Shown: positions 8,929 to 18,751, numbered from the stretch's first letter. The stretch: 43,313 nt of DNA from Saprospiraceae bacterium (GCA_016716335.1 JADJWN010000018.1:1-43313), one strand, 5' to 3'. Made by a program: numbers and translations. Notes: a model not told the origin generated them from the letters alone.

Positions 8929-9546
8929 ATGAATATCACAGACTTACTACAGGGACCCATGGGAGATATCGTGATCGGTCAGATCAGTAATCAATTGGGT
9001 ATAGACAACAAAGACCAGGCAAAGACTGCTGTAAACGGTACCGTCATCACCCTGCTCAATGCCTTGACACAAAATGCATCCAGGCCGGAAGGGGCCAATG
9101 CACTTCTCAATGCATTGGACAGAGATCATGATGGGAGTATTTTGAATGATCTTGCTGGATTTTTGAGTGGAAAAGCACAGCCTCAAAATCCCAGTACTGT
9201 AAACGGAGCCGGAATTCTGAATCACATTCTTGGAGGCAAGCAACAAACTGCTGTCGATACTATTTCAAAACAAAGTGGACTGGATACCGCTCAGGTGGCT
9301 AAGCTTATGATGACTCTGGCACCCATTGTCCTGGGTTTGCTGGGTAAGGCAAAGGCTCAGACAGGCAACAGTCAGTCCGGGCTATTAGACTTTCTGAAGT
9401 CTTCTACCCAGACTGTCAATAAGCAAAATCCAAATGCCAGTATTTTTACCAAAATGCTGGATAAGGACGGTGACGGCAGTGTCATGGATGACCTGGCGGG
9501 AATGGGCATGAAAGCACTGTTCAATAAATTTTTGGGAAGGAAATAA
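8929..9546 (+). CDS. DUF937 family protein
   Basis: The 205-residue protein begins MNITDLLQGPMGDIVIGQISNQLG and matches DUF937 (YidB-like) helical-repeat proteins: TVITLLNALTQNA and KLMMTLAPIVLGLLGK. Two Asp-rich loops, DRDHDGSILNDL near residues 65-76 and DKDGDGSVMDDL near 180-191, look like EF-hand/dockerin-type calcium loops. Each precedes a short helix, which suggests a duplicated domain. There is no signal peptide. The ATG at 8929 is chosen because the family N-terminus starts there. Function is unknown. Confidence 0.87.
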   Translation: MNITDLLQGPMGDIVIGQISNQLGIDNKDQAKTAVNGTVITLLNALTQNASRPEGANALLNALDRDHDGSILNDLAGFLSGKAQPQNPSTVNGAGILNHILGGKQQTAVDTISKQSGLDTAQVAKLMMTLAPIVLGLLGKAKAQTGNSQSGLLDFLKSSTQTVNKQNPNASIFTKMLDKDGDGSVMDDLAGMGMKALFNKFLGRK

Positions 9547-9572
9547 TACCTCAGGGATATTATAAAATTTTG

Positions 9573-9611
9573 AGCCATTGAAAGTTTGCGCACTCTCAAT
9601 GGCTTTTTTTA
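9573..9611 (+). terminator. Rho-independent terminator after the DUF937 gene
   Basis: AGCCATTGA (9573-9581) pairs perfectly with TCAATGGCT (9596-9604), and the inner AGT/ACT extends the stem around a short loop. A run of seven T residues follows the stem. It ends the DUF937 transcript just before the amylomaltase gene. Confidence 0.88.
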
Positions 9612-9638
9612 CTTTTATCGGCTAAAAATACCCGGAAC

Positions 9639-12332
9639 ATGATCCTGCATCTGCATATACATTACCGTACACAGTTGGGCCAGCAGGTAGCTATCCTGTA
9701 TTCCATTGATAAAGAATTCAAGGAGGCGGAAGCCAGAAAACTGCTTTTCCAAACCTACGACGGAGAAAACTGGACCAGTATTATCGAATTGAAGAAGGGT
9801 GAGACTGTGCATTACCGCTACATTCTCATAGATAATAAGAAGGAGGTAAACAGGGAATGGGGAGCACCCCGCAGTCTGGTGGTGCCGCAAAACAGCGGCA
9901 ATATATTTGTGCAGGACAAATGGCGCCCCCGTAATGATGAACGGAATGCATTTTTTTCCTCTGCATTTACCAAAGCCATTTTCAGGAGAGAAATTGCCAA
10001 AAATGCCAGACCGGTTGCGGATACCTCAGAAGGCAATACCATAGTTTTTCGCCTTCATGAGGCCAATATCAGCCCGAACTATAAATTTTGTGTCCTGGGC
10101 AATATACCTGAACTGGGGATGTGGGATATACCGCTGGTAATGGATGACAGCCAATATCCCTATTGGGAAGCGTCCATCCGCATACCGAGCACCAATATAC
10201 ATCTCGAATATAAGTACGCTATCTGTGATCACGCAGGCAGAGAGGTGCTTACATGGGAAGATGGAGACAATCGGGTCTGTCATTTTGTAGTACCAGAGCC
10301 ATCCAATCATTTGCTGGTATTGTCAGATGAGCACTTCAGGTATGAGGGATATAGGTGGCGTGGTGCCGGGGTGGCGATTCCGGTGTTTTCGTTACGCAGC
10401 AACCGCAGTCTGGGTATTGGAGAATTTTCGGATTTGATCCCTCTGGTTGATTGGGCTGCAAAAACAGGGATGAATGTGGTGCAGGTGCTGCCTGTCAATG
10501 ATACCCTTGCCACCAAAACCTGGGTAGATAGCTATCCTTATGCAGCCATATCTGTTTTTGCACTTCACCCTTTGTATATTAACATACAGAAAATTGCAGA
10601 TTTTGAAGAAAAAACACATAAAACGGATTTTGATAAGAATCTGAAGTCTCTCAATACGCCCGAAAAGATAGATTTTGAAAAAGTGCTGACGTCCAAAATG
10701 CACTTTCTGAAAATATTGTTCGATCAGGAAAAAGAACGTTTTCAATCTCATCCGGAGGTGCTTGGGTTTATCCTAAGAAATGCTGAATGGCTCAAGCCAT
10801 ATGCCTTATTTTGTCATTTGAGAGACAAGTTTGGTACCTGCAATTTCAATTTATGGCCAGACCATCAGACTTATACGGTAGATCTTCTTGATAAGTACTG
10901 TTCACCCGGGTATGAATCCTATGATGAAATATTATTCTGGTATTTTGTGCAATATCATGCTGACAGACAGCTGATGGAAGCCAAGGAATATGCCAGAAAT
11001 CATCATGTAGCGCTCAAAGGAGATCTGCCGATTGGTATATATCGTTATTCATGCGATGCCTGGGTAGCACCACACCTGTACAACATGGACGAACAGGCAG
11101 GTGCTCCACCGGATGACTATGCAGCATTGGGTCAAAACTGGGGTTTTCCTACATACAATTGGGAGGTGATGGCACAGGACGGATTTGGGTGGTGGCGCAA
11201 AAGAATGCAGAAACTCAACGAATACTTCGACGCTTTGCGGATAGATCATATTCTGGGTTTTTTCAGAATCTGGTCAATTCCTGTAAGACATATAGCCGGA
11301 ACCATGGGACTTTTCAACCCCAGATTACCTTATTCGGCAGAAGAGTTGGCATCCTTTGGTATAGCCGGAGATCTCAGCAGATATACGGAGCCGTTTATTA
11401 CCCATGATTACTGTTCCGGGGTCTTTGGTAAAGACCTTTCAGGAATTAAAAAAGTATTTTTTGAGGACGCTTCGGTAGGATTTTATCGCTTTAAGCCTGC
11501 TTTCCGTTCTCAGATAGACATTGTGCAATTCCTGCAGAAAAATCCTAAATATGCCGGATATGAAAAAGACCTGCTGCATCTCATGACTGAGGTACTGCTT
11601 ATTGAAGAGCCCGGATCAAATGGCAGATTTTTTAATCCCAGAATTACACTGAATACCACCTTGAGCTTTAAGAATCTCGATCCTTTTACCCAAAACCGTT
11701 TTACAAATCTGTATAATGAATACTATTTCAGGAGACATGACAATTTCTGGAAAGAACAGGCCATGTGGAAATTGCCGGCATTGCTTGATGCTTCTGACAT
11801 GCTGATATGCGGAGAGGATCTGGGCATGATACCGGCTACTGTACCCGGAGTGATGAAAGAACTGAATATCATTTCCCTCGAGATACAAAGAATGCCTAAA
11901 GGCAATACCCGATTCGGCATGGTAGGTAATTATCCCTACTTTTCGGTATGCAGCCCATCCTGTCATGATATGTCCACTATAAGAGGATGGTGGGAGGCTG
12001 ACCATGACATGGCTAAGGATTTCTATTACAACTATCTCAAATGGTACGGTCTTGCACCGATGGAATGCTCTCCTGAGATTGTTCAAAGCATAATAGAGGA
12101 TCATCTGGCATCTCCATCCATTCTGGCTATCTTCCCGATACAGGATCTGGTAGGGATGGACTACAACCTGAGAAAAAAAGATGCTGCCTCCGAGCAAATC
12201 AATGAGCCGAGTAATCCCCGGCATTACTGGAGATTCCGATTTCATCTCACCATTGAACAATTGCTAAAAGAGGATAACCTGAATAACCGGATTCACACGC
12301 TGGTAAATAAATACGGAAGACTGCCTGTATGA
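9639..12332 (+). CDS. malQ: 4-alpha-glucanotransferase with two N-terminal CBM20-like domains (DPE2-like)
   Basis: The 897-residue amylomaltase of family GH77 transfers 4-alpha-glucan segments between maltodextrins. Two starch-binding CBM20-like domains precede the barrel: residues about 1-100, and about 130-235 with VLGNIPELGMWDIPLVM and YWEASIRIPS. This is the arrangement of plant DPE2 and its bacterial relatives. Catalytic residues visible are the nucleophile Asp in ALRIDHILGFFRIW (about residue 535) and the acid/base Glu in ICGEDLG (about 725). HDMSTIRGWW follows as in the family. Length is normal and the gene is intact. It overlaps the next gene by four bases (ATGA, 12329-12332). Confidence 0.95.
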   Translation: MILHLHIHYRTQLGQQVAILYSIDKEFKEAEARKLLFQTYDGENWTSIIELKKGETVHYRYILIDNKKEVNREWGAPRSLVVPQNSGNIFVQDKWRPRNDERNAFFSSAFTKAIFRREIAKNARPVADTSEGNTIVFRLHEANISPNYKFCVLGNIPELGMWDIPLVMDDSQYPYWEASIRIPSTNIHLEYKYAICDHAGREVLTWEDGDNRVCHFVVPEPSNHLLVLSDEHFRYEGYRWRGAGVAIPVFSLRSNRSLGIGEFSDLIPLVDWAAKTGMNVVQVLPVNDTLATKTWVDSYPYAAISVFALHPLYINIQKIADFEEKTHKTDFDKNLKSLNTPEKIDFEKVLTSKMHFLKILFDQEKERFQSHPEVLGFILRNAEWLKPYALFCHLRDKFGTCNFNLWPDHQTYTVDLLDKYCSPGYESYDEILFWYFVQYHADRQLMEAKEYARNHHVALKGDLPIGIYRYSCDAWVAPHLYNMDEQAGAPPDDYAALGQNWGFPTYNWEVMAQDGFGWWRKRMQKLNEYFDALRIDHILGFFRIWSIPVRHIAGTMGLFNPRLPYSAEELASFGIAGDLSRYTEPFITHDYCSGVFGKDLSGIKKVFFEDASVGFYRFKPAFRSQIDIVQFLQKNPKYAGYEKDLLHLMTEVLLIEEPGSNGRFFNPRITLNTTLSFKNLDPFTQNRFTNLYNEYYFRRHDNFWKEQAMWKLPALLDASDMLICGEDLGMIPATVPGVMKELNIISLEIQRMPKGNTRFGMVGNYPYFSVCSPSCHDMSTIRGWWEADHDMAKDFYYNYLKWYGLAPMECSPEIVQSIIEDHLASPSILAIFPIQDLVGMDYNLRKKDAASEQINEPSNPRHYWRFRFHLTIEQLLKEDNLNNRIHTLVNKYGRLPV

Positions 12333-12859
12333 TTAATCAGGTTGTATATGAGACGGTATTTTCCAGATTTGATCATGGTTTATGGAGCTACCATTTTCCG
12401 GTGCCGGAGGACATTGCCAGACTTTTTATTTCGGGCAGCGAACGAAGGGTAATCTGCACCATCAATCAGGCACATACCATGCACAGCGCTATTATGCCGG
12501 ATAAAGGCAACTGGTTTATCATGATCAACAGGGTGTTGAAGGAAAAACTGAGGTTGAATGTAGGCGATAAAGTCCGGATTGCGCTTGAAAAAGATTCGTC
12601 GGAGTTTGGTATGCCTATGCCGGAAGAAATGCAGATTTGCATGGACATGGACGAAAGCGGCAAGGTATTTTTTCTGAACCTGACACCAGGAAAACAACGT
12701 AGTCTCATATATATTGTAAGTAAAGTGAAAAATCCCGAACTCAAAATCCGGAAATCTCTGGCCATCCTTCACCATCTGAATGTCAACAAAGGCAAGCTTG
12801 ATTACAAAATGCTGAATGAAACATTTAAATTGTATAATGAAAGGGAGGATCTGATTTAA
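12329..12859 (+). CDS. DUF1905/YdeI-OmdA-like protein
   Basis: The 176-residue protein has an N-terminal DUF1905-type beta domain (GLWSYHFPVPEDIARLF, then RVLKEKLRLNVGDKVRIALEKD). The C-terminal helical segment, TPGKQRSLIYIVSKVKNPELKIRKS, resembles the YdeI/OmpD-associated domain described in bacteriocin-protection proteins. Its start overlaps the stop of the glucanotransferase gene, so the two are probably co-translated, although no functional link is known. There is no signal peptide. The precise role is unknown. Confidence 0.82.
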   Translation: MINQVVYETVFSRFDHGLWSYHFPVPEDIARLFISGSERRVICTINQAHTMHSAIMPDKGNWFIMINRVLKEKLRLNVGDKVRIALEKDSSEFGMPMPEEMQICMDMDESGKVFFLNLTPGKQRSLIYIVSKVKNPELKIRKSLAILHHLNVNKGKLDYKMLNETFKLYNEREDLI

Positions 12860-12944
12860 AAAGAAATAAAAAGTATTGACAAGATCAAGATAAAAGATGG
12901 AAAGCAGGATTCATACGGTTTTTAAAGTAAGACAATTCTGACAG

Positions 12945-14336
12945 ATGTTGCTGGGTGCTGTAATATTATATTTTTTTACCACCATCCTCATAGGATATTT
13001 TGCTAATCGCAAAATCCGAAACACAGGAGATTTTATCAATACAGGGCGTAATCTGCATCCTGTTGTCAATGCTGCGGCATTATTTGCGCTCTGGTTTGGG
13101 AGTGAAACCATTTTTGGAGCAAGTTCAGAATTTGCTTCATCGGGATTGCTGGGTGTCATTGAAGATCCGTTTGGTGGAGTGCTGTGTCTGCTGCTCGTAG
13201 GACTTGTTTATTCAAGACGGCTGTACAGAATGAACGTATATACCATCGGAGATATATTTGAAAAATCCTACGGGCAGAAAACTGAATTTTTCAGTTCCAT
13301 ACTCATGATTGTTAGTTTTTTCGGTTATGCCGGAGCACAGATGGTGGCATTGGGTCTTATCGTTCAGGTATTGACAGGGTTAAGTCTGAGCCTGTCAATA
13401 GTGCTCAGTGCCTTGGTGGTGATTGTTTATACTTTCAGTGGAGGTATGTGGGCAGTATCGTTGACAGATTTTGTACAAAGTATCCTGATTGTGACAGGCC
13501 TGGTGGTGATTGTCTGGATCATATCAGGCATGACAGGAGGACCGATGCAGGTCATTCGTTCTGTTCCGGAGGAACATTTGCAGTTTTTTCCTGATGCAGG
13601 TATAGTTTCCTGGATCAACTGGGTGGCCGCCTGGATGGTGCTTGGAGTGGGCAGCATAGTATCACAGGATGTATTCCAAAGGGTAAACTCGGCCCGAAGT
13701 GAGGATGCCGCTTATTATTCTACCCTGGCAGGAGCAGGATTGTATTTTGTGCTGGCATTGTTGCCATTATATCTCGTTGCGGCCATCCGGATATTAGATC
13801 CCGGCATTCTGGAGGGTGATCTTCAGCTGGCTTTACCTGTGCTGGTACTCAATACCATGCCGCAGTGGGTTCAGATTTTATTTTTCGGTTCCTTGCTGAG
13901 TGCAATCATGAGTACCTGCAGTGGAGCCTTACTTGCACCAGCCAGTCTTTTATCTGAAAATATCCTGAAACACCGGTTCTTCAAAACACTGGATGATAAA
14001 CATTCGCTCCGTCTGACACGTGTCAGCGTACTGGTAATGGGAGTTATATCACTCCTGATGGCTTTTGGAAGTCAGAATATTTTTCACCTGGTAGGAGAAG
14101 CCAGTATTTTCGGATTAGTGTCTATTTTTATTCCTTTTACAGCTGCCCTATTTTTTGAACACCGTTCTGTAGCTGGTGCCTGGACATCCATGATAGCAGG
14201 ATCAGTAGTTTGGTTTTTCTTCAATTATATTTACATTACTGATATCGAAGCTTTGGTACCCGGTACTGCAGCAAGTGGTATCGGCCTTTGGGCAGGTACA
14301 ATTTGGGATAAAAAGTCAGAAACGGATGAGCTTTAA
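12945..14336 (+). CDS. Sodium:solute symporter family protein
   Basis: The integral inner-membrane protein has 463 residues and about 13 hydrophobic segments. Motifs of the SSS family include NTGRNLHPVVNAAALFALWFGSETIFGASS in the first helices and YTFSGGMWAVSLTDFVQSILIV, which matches the family signature region around helix 5. The C-terminal LLSAIMSTCSGALLAPASLL carries the conserved Ser/Thr residues of the second sodium site. It would import a solute with sodium. The substrate (sugar, amino acid, proline or other) cannot be read from the sequence. The gene is intact. Confidence 0.92.
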   Translation: MLLGAVILYFFTTILIGYFANRKIRNTGDFINTGRNLHPVVNAAALFALWFGSETIFGASSEFASSGLLGVIEDPFGGVLCLLLVGLVYSRRLYRMNVYTIGDIFEKSYGQKTEFFSSILMIVSFFGYAGAQMVALGLIVQVLTGLSLSLSIVLSALVVIVYTFSGGMWAVSLTDFVQSILIVTGLVVIVWIISGMTGGPMQVIRSVPEEHLQFFPDAGIVSWINWVAAWMVLGVGSIVSQDVFQRVNSARSEDAAYYSTLAGAGLYFVLALLPLYLVAAIRILDPGILEGDLQLALPVLVLNTMPQWVQILFFGSLLSAIMSTCSGALLAPASLLSENILKHRFFKTLDDKHSLRLTRVSVLVMGVISLLMAFGSQNIFHLVGEASIFGLVSIFIPFTAALFFEHRSVAGAWTSMIAGSVVWFFFNYIYITDIEALVPGTAASGIGLWAGTIWDKKSETDEL

Positions 14337-14534
14337 AGCAAAGTTTAAAATCGGAAATGATAAATTAAACCGGAGTCTATCCTTTTTGTATTTAAACTAT
14401 CATGAATGAAAAAGGAAATTATAATAAAATGCGGTTTAACAAGATCGGAAGATTACAATAAATGTAGTTTTTGTTTAATTATATATTTTCATAAGACAAC
14501 CGGGCCGGATTTGATTGAGCTGTGATAATCAAAA

Positions 14535-15473
14535 TCAAACAATTTTACCGTGCTGTTTCAGAATGGCCCTGACCTCATCTTCGTTGAGCTTGGTGATATT
14601 GGAGATTAAAGAAATGGACAAATCATTTTCGAAAGCATTCAGGATTACTTCGATTTTGCCTTCGATTTTGCCTTCGATTTTGCCTTCGATTTTGCCTTTG
14701 ATTTCTCCCTTTCTTACTAACTGATCATAAGTACTCATAATATTACTTTTTATTTCAGGTGATATTTTTTGAACGATTTCGACAATTTTCTGCTCATCCA
14801 GGTCTGTCACCTGTAGTGTGTAAACAAGAATGGTTTATATAAAGTTCCTGTTAAGATATGGATTTATACTTTTGAAGATACGCTCAATTTGCATTTCAAG
14901 TATTTCAGGGTTAAAGCGATGTTTCTGAAGTGTAAGGGCAGAATAGAGCATACCATTGCGCAATGACAAAAGGTCTTCATCAGACATCCCCATCAGAGAT
15001 ATAAATACACGTTCAAATGATGGAATATAGTTTTGCACCTCATTTGGAAAACTTTCAAAAAAATTTTTTATAGTCTTCATTTTCCAACCCTTCTTTCCCT
15101 GATAATAAATGATAGGTATTACAGGATGCAAACTTTCCCTGTTCTTCAACTGGGTGAGATAGGCATTTGCCATATATCCCAAAATCTGAAATGCAGCATA
15201 CTTTTCAGGAGTAGATTTACTCTCAAGGAGCAAACTGACATACACTTCTTTATTACCAGTCTGTACAACGGGTACACGAACCACCACATCCGAAAAACTT
15301 TCTGACAGTTCAGGGGTGATAAATTGTGTATTGGCATAAGTAAGATTCTCCAGGTTCAGCACATGCTTCAGGTTTTCGGGCAGATATGCATCCAGAAAAG
15401 CAATAGCCATATCCCTGTCTGCAAGCATTTCTTTGACAAATTTGTCATGAGGATTATTGACTGAGTGATCCAT
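14535..15473 (-). pseudogene. Rpn-family recombination-promoting nuclease/putative transposase, split by an in-frame TAA
   Basis: One minus-strand frame runs from the ATG at 15473 to the stop near 14535, interrupted only by TAA at 14835-14837 (codon 213). The first part (MDHSVNNPHDKFVKEMLADRDMA) is the PD-(D/E)XK domain of Rpn/YhgA-like proteins, with DVVVRVP and VYVSLLLESKSTPEKYA as the likely catalytic Asp/Glu-x-Lys region. The second part continues TILVYTLQVTDLDEQKIVEIVQ and ends in charged KIEG repeats made by a 12-bp tandem repeat (about 14650-14700). A GTG at 14808-14810 could restart translation of the C-terminal 91 residues. Either a nonsense mutation killed the gene or it makes two polypeptides. 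Confidence 0.82.
14646..14702. repeat. 12-bp tandem repeat inside the Rpn-like gene
   Basis: About four consecutive copies of a TTCGATTTTGCC-type unit encode repeated Gly-Lys-Ile-Glu. The unit is a multiple of three, so copy number changes would alter protein length but not the frame. Confidence 0.85.
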
Positions 15474-15880
15474 AAGTCAAAACTAAAAAAGTATAGTATT
15501 TTGAGAAAATTTTTGTCTTAACATATTCGTCTGAATCAAATTCCTTCAAATAATAAAGCAATCAGAATGACTTTGACTCCTGTCGCCTTATTTTAATAAA
15601 ATTGTATACATCCAATCACACACTGTCAAAAATGTACATTCTTTAATTTAAGTATAGAGTTGGGTTGGAAACTTCAAGAAGATAGTATGAGGTCCTGATT
15701 TATTCGGTCTGAATAATCGAATTTTACGAAGAATTTACCGATCTGTGGGTTTATTCCGGACGTATCATGGATGGATTATTGAACAGTCGGGTCACAGGAC
15801 CGTTATTGAAGTGTATAGATTATTTGTTGATAATTACATTCCAAAGTTAATCCTGCAAATATTCAATCACAAGTAGCATA
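15474..15880. other. Gene-free interval
   Basis: AT-rich stretch between the Rpn-like gene and the response-regulator stop. I see no open frame of credible composition, no clear promoter box and no repeat. It may contain promoter sequences for the Rpn-like gene near its left end. Confidence 0.5.
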
Positions 15881-16564
15881 TTAAGCAGTAAACTTATATC
15901 CTACCCCTCTTACTGAATGAAAATGCCTTGGGTTTCGCTGGTCTTTTTCAAAATACTTCCGGAAAGATAAGATGAAGTTATCTATGGTGCGGGTGGAAGG
16001 GAAAACATCATACCCCCATACGGATTGAAGTATCTGGTTTCTTGATACTACCTCACCCTGCCTTTCTATCAATAATTTCAAAAGCAGTACTTCTTTTTTG
16101 GTAAGTCTGAAGGGTCCGTCCACTCCTTTGGCATCGTACGTGACAAAGTTGATGTAATTGCCTTCCCAACTGTATTCGTCCAGACTTTTGGCATGTTCCT
16201 CCACTGATCTTTTCAGCAGATTCTGTACTCTCAATAATAACTCTTCCAGATGGAAGGGTTTGGTCAGGTAGTCGTCTGCTCCCAGCTTGAGGCCTGTAAT
16301 TCTGTCCTGAGAAGTATCCTTGGCAGAGATGATGATAATACCCACTTTGGAATTTTTCAATCTCACCTGCTCGCATATCTGGAACCCTGAGATTTCCGGG
16401 AGCATCACATCCAGTATCAGTAGATCGAAATGCTGATTGTTTACCAATTGCAGGGCTTTTTTGCCATCTCCTGATGTCACCACTTCATAACCTTCCAGCT
16501 CAAGATTCATTTTTATGATCTTTTGCAGCTGCTCTTCATCTTCCACTAAAAGGATTCTCATCAT
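15881..16564 (-). CDS. OmpR/PhoB-type response regulator
   Basis: The 227-residue DNA-binding response regulator has an N-terminal receiver domain with acidic residues (LVEDEE), the phospho-acceptor D52 in LLILDVMLPEISG, S80 and K102 in YLTKPFHLEELL. The C-terminal winged helix (about residues 130-227) ends in DNFILSFRKYFE and HSVRGVGYKF. It is encoded directly after its histidine kinase with a four-base overlap at 16561-16564, so the two form a coupled pair. Target genes are unknown. The HK/RR pair lacks an adjacent transporter or porin that would hint at the signal. Confidence 0.95.
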   Translation of the reverse strand: MMRILLVEDEEQLQKIIKMNLELEGYEVVTSGDGKKALQLVNNQHFDLLILDVMLPEISGFQICEQVRLKNSKVGIIIISAKDTSQDRITGLKLGADDYLTKPFHLEELLLRVQNLLKRSVEEHAKSLDEYSWEGNYINFVTYDAKGVDGPFRLTKKEVLLLKLLIERQGEVVSRNQILQSVWGYDVFPSTRTIDNFILSFRKYFEKDQRNPRHFHSVRGVGYKFTA

Positions 16565-17541
16565 ATGGGTCTGATTGGTAAACTTACTTCAAATATACTT
16601 CCTTTGGGTGAGTGGTCCAGAACTCTGATTTTACCCCTGTGGGCCTGAACAATTTTCTTTACAATGTACAACCCCAATCCGGTACCTTTGGTTTTGCGGG
16701 TTTCTTCAGAGCCGGACCGGTAAAACTGTTCAAAAATCCTGCTTTTCTCCTTTGCAGGGATGCCGGGTCCGTTGTCTGTGACTTTCAGTATGACTGTATC
16801 GGGGTCTGTTTTTTGAAGGGAGATCTGGATTTTTTTTGGTGGTTCTCCATATTTATCTGCATTTTCCATCAGATTCATCATTACGGATACAAAGGCTTCT
16901 CGGTCCACAAATCCAGTAATGCCGTCTTCTATTTTGTGCTCTATATTGAGCTCCGGATGTTGGGTAATATATTTTTTTACCAGACTGCTTGCCAATGTAC
17001 TTATGTCCGTAGCTTCAAAATTATATTGATATTCAGTATTTATTTTGGTGGTAAAAAGCAGATTGTTGATCAGGTTTTCAAGTCTTGTACTCTCTGAGAG
17101 CGCATTTTCATGCATTTCCCGGGATTTGTCCGGAGGGATACTTCTTTTGATCAATGTTTGTAATATCAAATTGATGGAAGCGATGGGTGATTTCAGTTCA
17201 TGCGTAATCGAAAGGAGAAAGTTTTTTTGTTTTCGGGCAATATCCAGCTCTCTTTCTAAAGATTTCTGAATAAACCAGATACCTGAAATCAGCATAATAC
17301 CGAATACCAGTCCTTCGCCCAGGATCATATATTTTTTTCTTTGATGTTTTTTAACGAGCTGATGGTATTCAGGTACATTTTCTAAGGTAAAATTTTCGAC
17401 CCCGTACAGCGTATTGTATTTCAATTGCATGGCCTCACTTTCGGCTTTAAATAATGCTTTGTTGTTTTGGGTCAACAAAACCGCCCACCAGATAAGTGCC
17501 AGCAGCATATATCCTGCTACGGTGTATGTCAGATATTTCAT
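16561..17541 (-). CDS. Sensor histidine kinase
   Basis: The membrane sensor kinase has about 326 residues from the ATG at 17541 (MKYLTYTVAGYML). That start gives a first membrane helix at residues 6-24, a short extracytoplasmic loop of about 45 residues, and a second helix near 72-92. The H-box SITHELKSPIAS carries the phospho-accepting H114. The N box is NLMENADKYG, G1 is DNGPGIP, F is FEQFYR and G2 is GTGLGLYIV. An in-frame ATG 29 codons upstream would add a His/Asn-rich stretch with no family match. The short sensor loop gives no hint of the ligand. Confidence 0.93.
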   Translation of the reverse strand: MKYLTYTVAGYMLLALIWWAVLLTQNNKALFKAESEAMQLKYNTLYGVENFTLENVPEYHQLVKKHQRKKYMILGEGLVFGIMLISGIWFIQKSLERELDIARKQKNFLLSITHELKSPIASINLILQTLIKRSIPPDKSREMHENALSESTRLENLINNLLFTTKINTEYQYNFEATDISTLASSLVKKYITQHPELNIEHKIEDGITGFVDREAFVSVMMNLMENADKYGEPPKKIQISLQKTDPDTVILKVTDNGPGIPAKEKSRIFEQFYRSGSEETRKTKGTGLGLYIVKKIVQAHRGKIRVLDHSPKGSIFEVSLPIRPI

Positions 17542-17609
17542 AGAATGGATTGGGTGATGAAAATACAGATTATGATGCCGATGCTTAAAATTATGCCAAT
17601 TTGCCTTTG

Positions 17610-17617
17610 CAAAGTTA
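17610..17617 (-). promoter_or_regulatory. Possible -7 box of the two-component operon
   Basis: On the minus strand this reads TAACTTTG, matching TAnnTTTG, about 70 bp before the kinase ATG. No TTG is found at the expected upstream spacing. Confidence 0.35.
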
Positions 17618-17734
17618 AAGCAAGACATGCAGATATATGATTAAAAACTTCAAAGTGTTAATTTTGGCACAATTATTTCATTCCAGTAAGTTGGAAACAG
17701 AGTTTCTGTTTCAGACATATGCAGATAAAAGAAG

Positions 17735-18709
17735 GTGAATAGCGTTTCAGGCAGGTTTGCGGATATTTTGGTAGTATTGTTGCAATACTTCGGGAATGTA
17801 TCGGTCCGGGGTCTGGGCACCTTTTATCTGGAAACATACAGTGCCTCATTTGACCAAACACGCAGTTTTATCCATCCACCTTTTGAAAAAGTGCTTTTTA
17901 AGTCAAGCTATGACCCTGCTTACGAAATAACTGTTCTTGTAAAGAAATTAAGTCTTTTTTCTGCACTTTCAGCGCATGATATTCAAAATCTAACTGAAGA
18001 TCTAATTCATAATCTAAATCAAACGGGTAAAGCCGAAATTTCAGGAATAGGTTCTTTACTTCAATCCGCGGCATCTATTGAATTTGTTCCCTCACAAGAA
18101 AACTTTCATGGACAATATTACGGACTGGCATCTGTCGGGGTTAAGGCGGTGCCACTCAATCATCCCCGCAATGCAGGTGTGACCATACAAACAACGGAGA
18201 CCGGTACATTAGTGTACAGGAAATCTCAACAAAGCCAAAGCAATCGTTATCTTATTCTGCCTTTGCTGGCAGGATTGGTGACGCTGGCCATCATATTGGG
18301 CAGATATATCAGTTGTAATAAATCATCATCAAATTTGCCCCATGTAGCAACAGAAACCGTCATCATCCCTCAAACTTCCCCGGACACTGCAGTATCCACG
18401 GAGAAGGAGGAAGCCGAAGATGTTTCTGTAATACCGGCAGATACTGCCGGAGTCGCTCAACTACCTGATTTTGACGGCGAGTGTGTTATAATCGTAGGCT
18501 CATTTGCCAAAGAAAGCAATGCCAAACGTATGTACAACAAAGTAAAGAGGGCCGGATATAATCCTTATTATCAGAATACCAACGGAAGAGTAAGGGTAGG
18601 GATGAGCTTCGAGTGTAAGGAAGAAGACCTGACTGACTCCATGAAGAGTATGCGCAGAAAATTTGCGAAGGATGCATGGTATCTCAAACCGGAAGTGCGC
18701 ATAGAATAA
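17735..18709 (+). CDS. CCDC81-type HU domains, membrane anchor and SPOR domain
   Basis: The protein of about 324 residues has two CCDC81-like HU domains in the cytoplasmic N-terminal part (VSVRGLGTFYLETYSASFD, then GKAEISGIGSLLQS). A single membrane helix follows near residues 170-192. The C-terminal SPOR domain (about 250-324, VIIVGSFAKESNAKRMYNKVKRAGY) binds denuded glycan strands of peptidoglycan in other proteins. This combination is typical of Bacteroidota and could link cytoplasmic components to septal wall. The frame has a stop at 17726-17728 and no ATG before the first HU domain, so the GTG at 17735 is the only reasonable start. Confidence 0.85.
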   Translation: MNSVSGRFADILVVLLQYFGNVSVRGLGTFYLETYSASFDQTRSFIHPPFEKVLFKSSYDPAYEITVLVKKLSLFSALSAHDIQNLTEDLIHNLNQTGKAEISGIGSLLQSAASIEFVPSQENFHGQYYGLASVGVKAVPLNHPRNAGVTIQTTETGTLVYRKSQQSQSNRYLILPLLAGLVTLAIILGRYISCNKSSSNLPHVATETVIIPQTSPDTAVSTEKEEAEDVSVIPADTAGVAQLPDFDGECVIIVGSFAKESNAKRMYNKVKRAGYNPYYQNTNGRVRVGMSFECKEEDLTDSMKSMRRKFAKDAWYLKPEVRIE

Positions 18710-18737
18710 GATTGCTTCATTTATTACAGCTCCGCTA

Positions 18738-18751
18738 AAGTTTATAAACTT
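18738..18751. promoter_or_regulatory. Perfect 14-bp palindrome between SPOR and peptidase genes
   Basis: AAGTTTATAAACTT is a perfect palindrome located 53 bp before the M28 peptidase ATG. It could be an operator, but no regulator is known to match it and it may be chance in AT-rich DNA. Confidence 0.3.

Noticed and set aside
14646..14702. Phase variation of the Rpn gene by repeat slippage.
   Set aside because: The unit is 12 bp, so copy changes do not alter the reading frame; the stop at 14835-14837 is upstream of the repeats.
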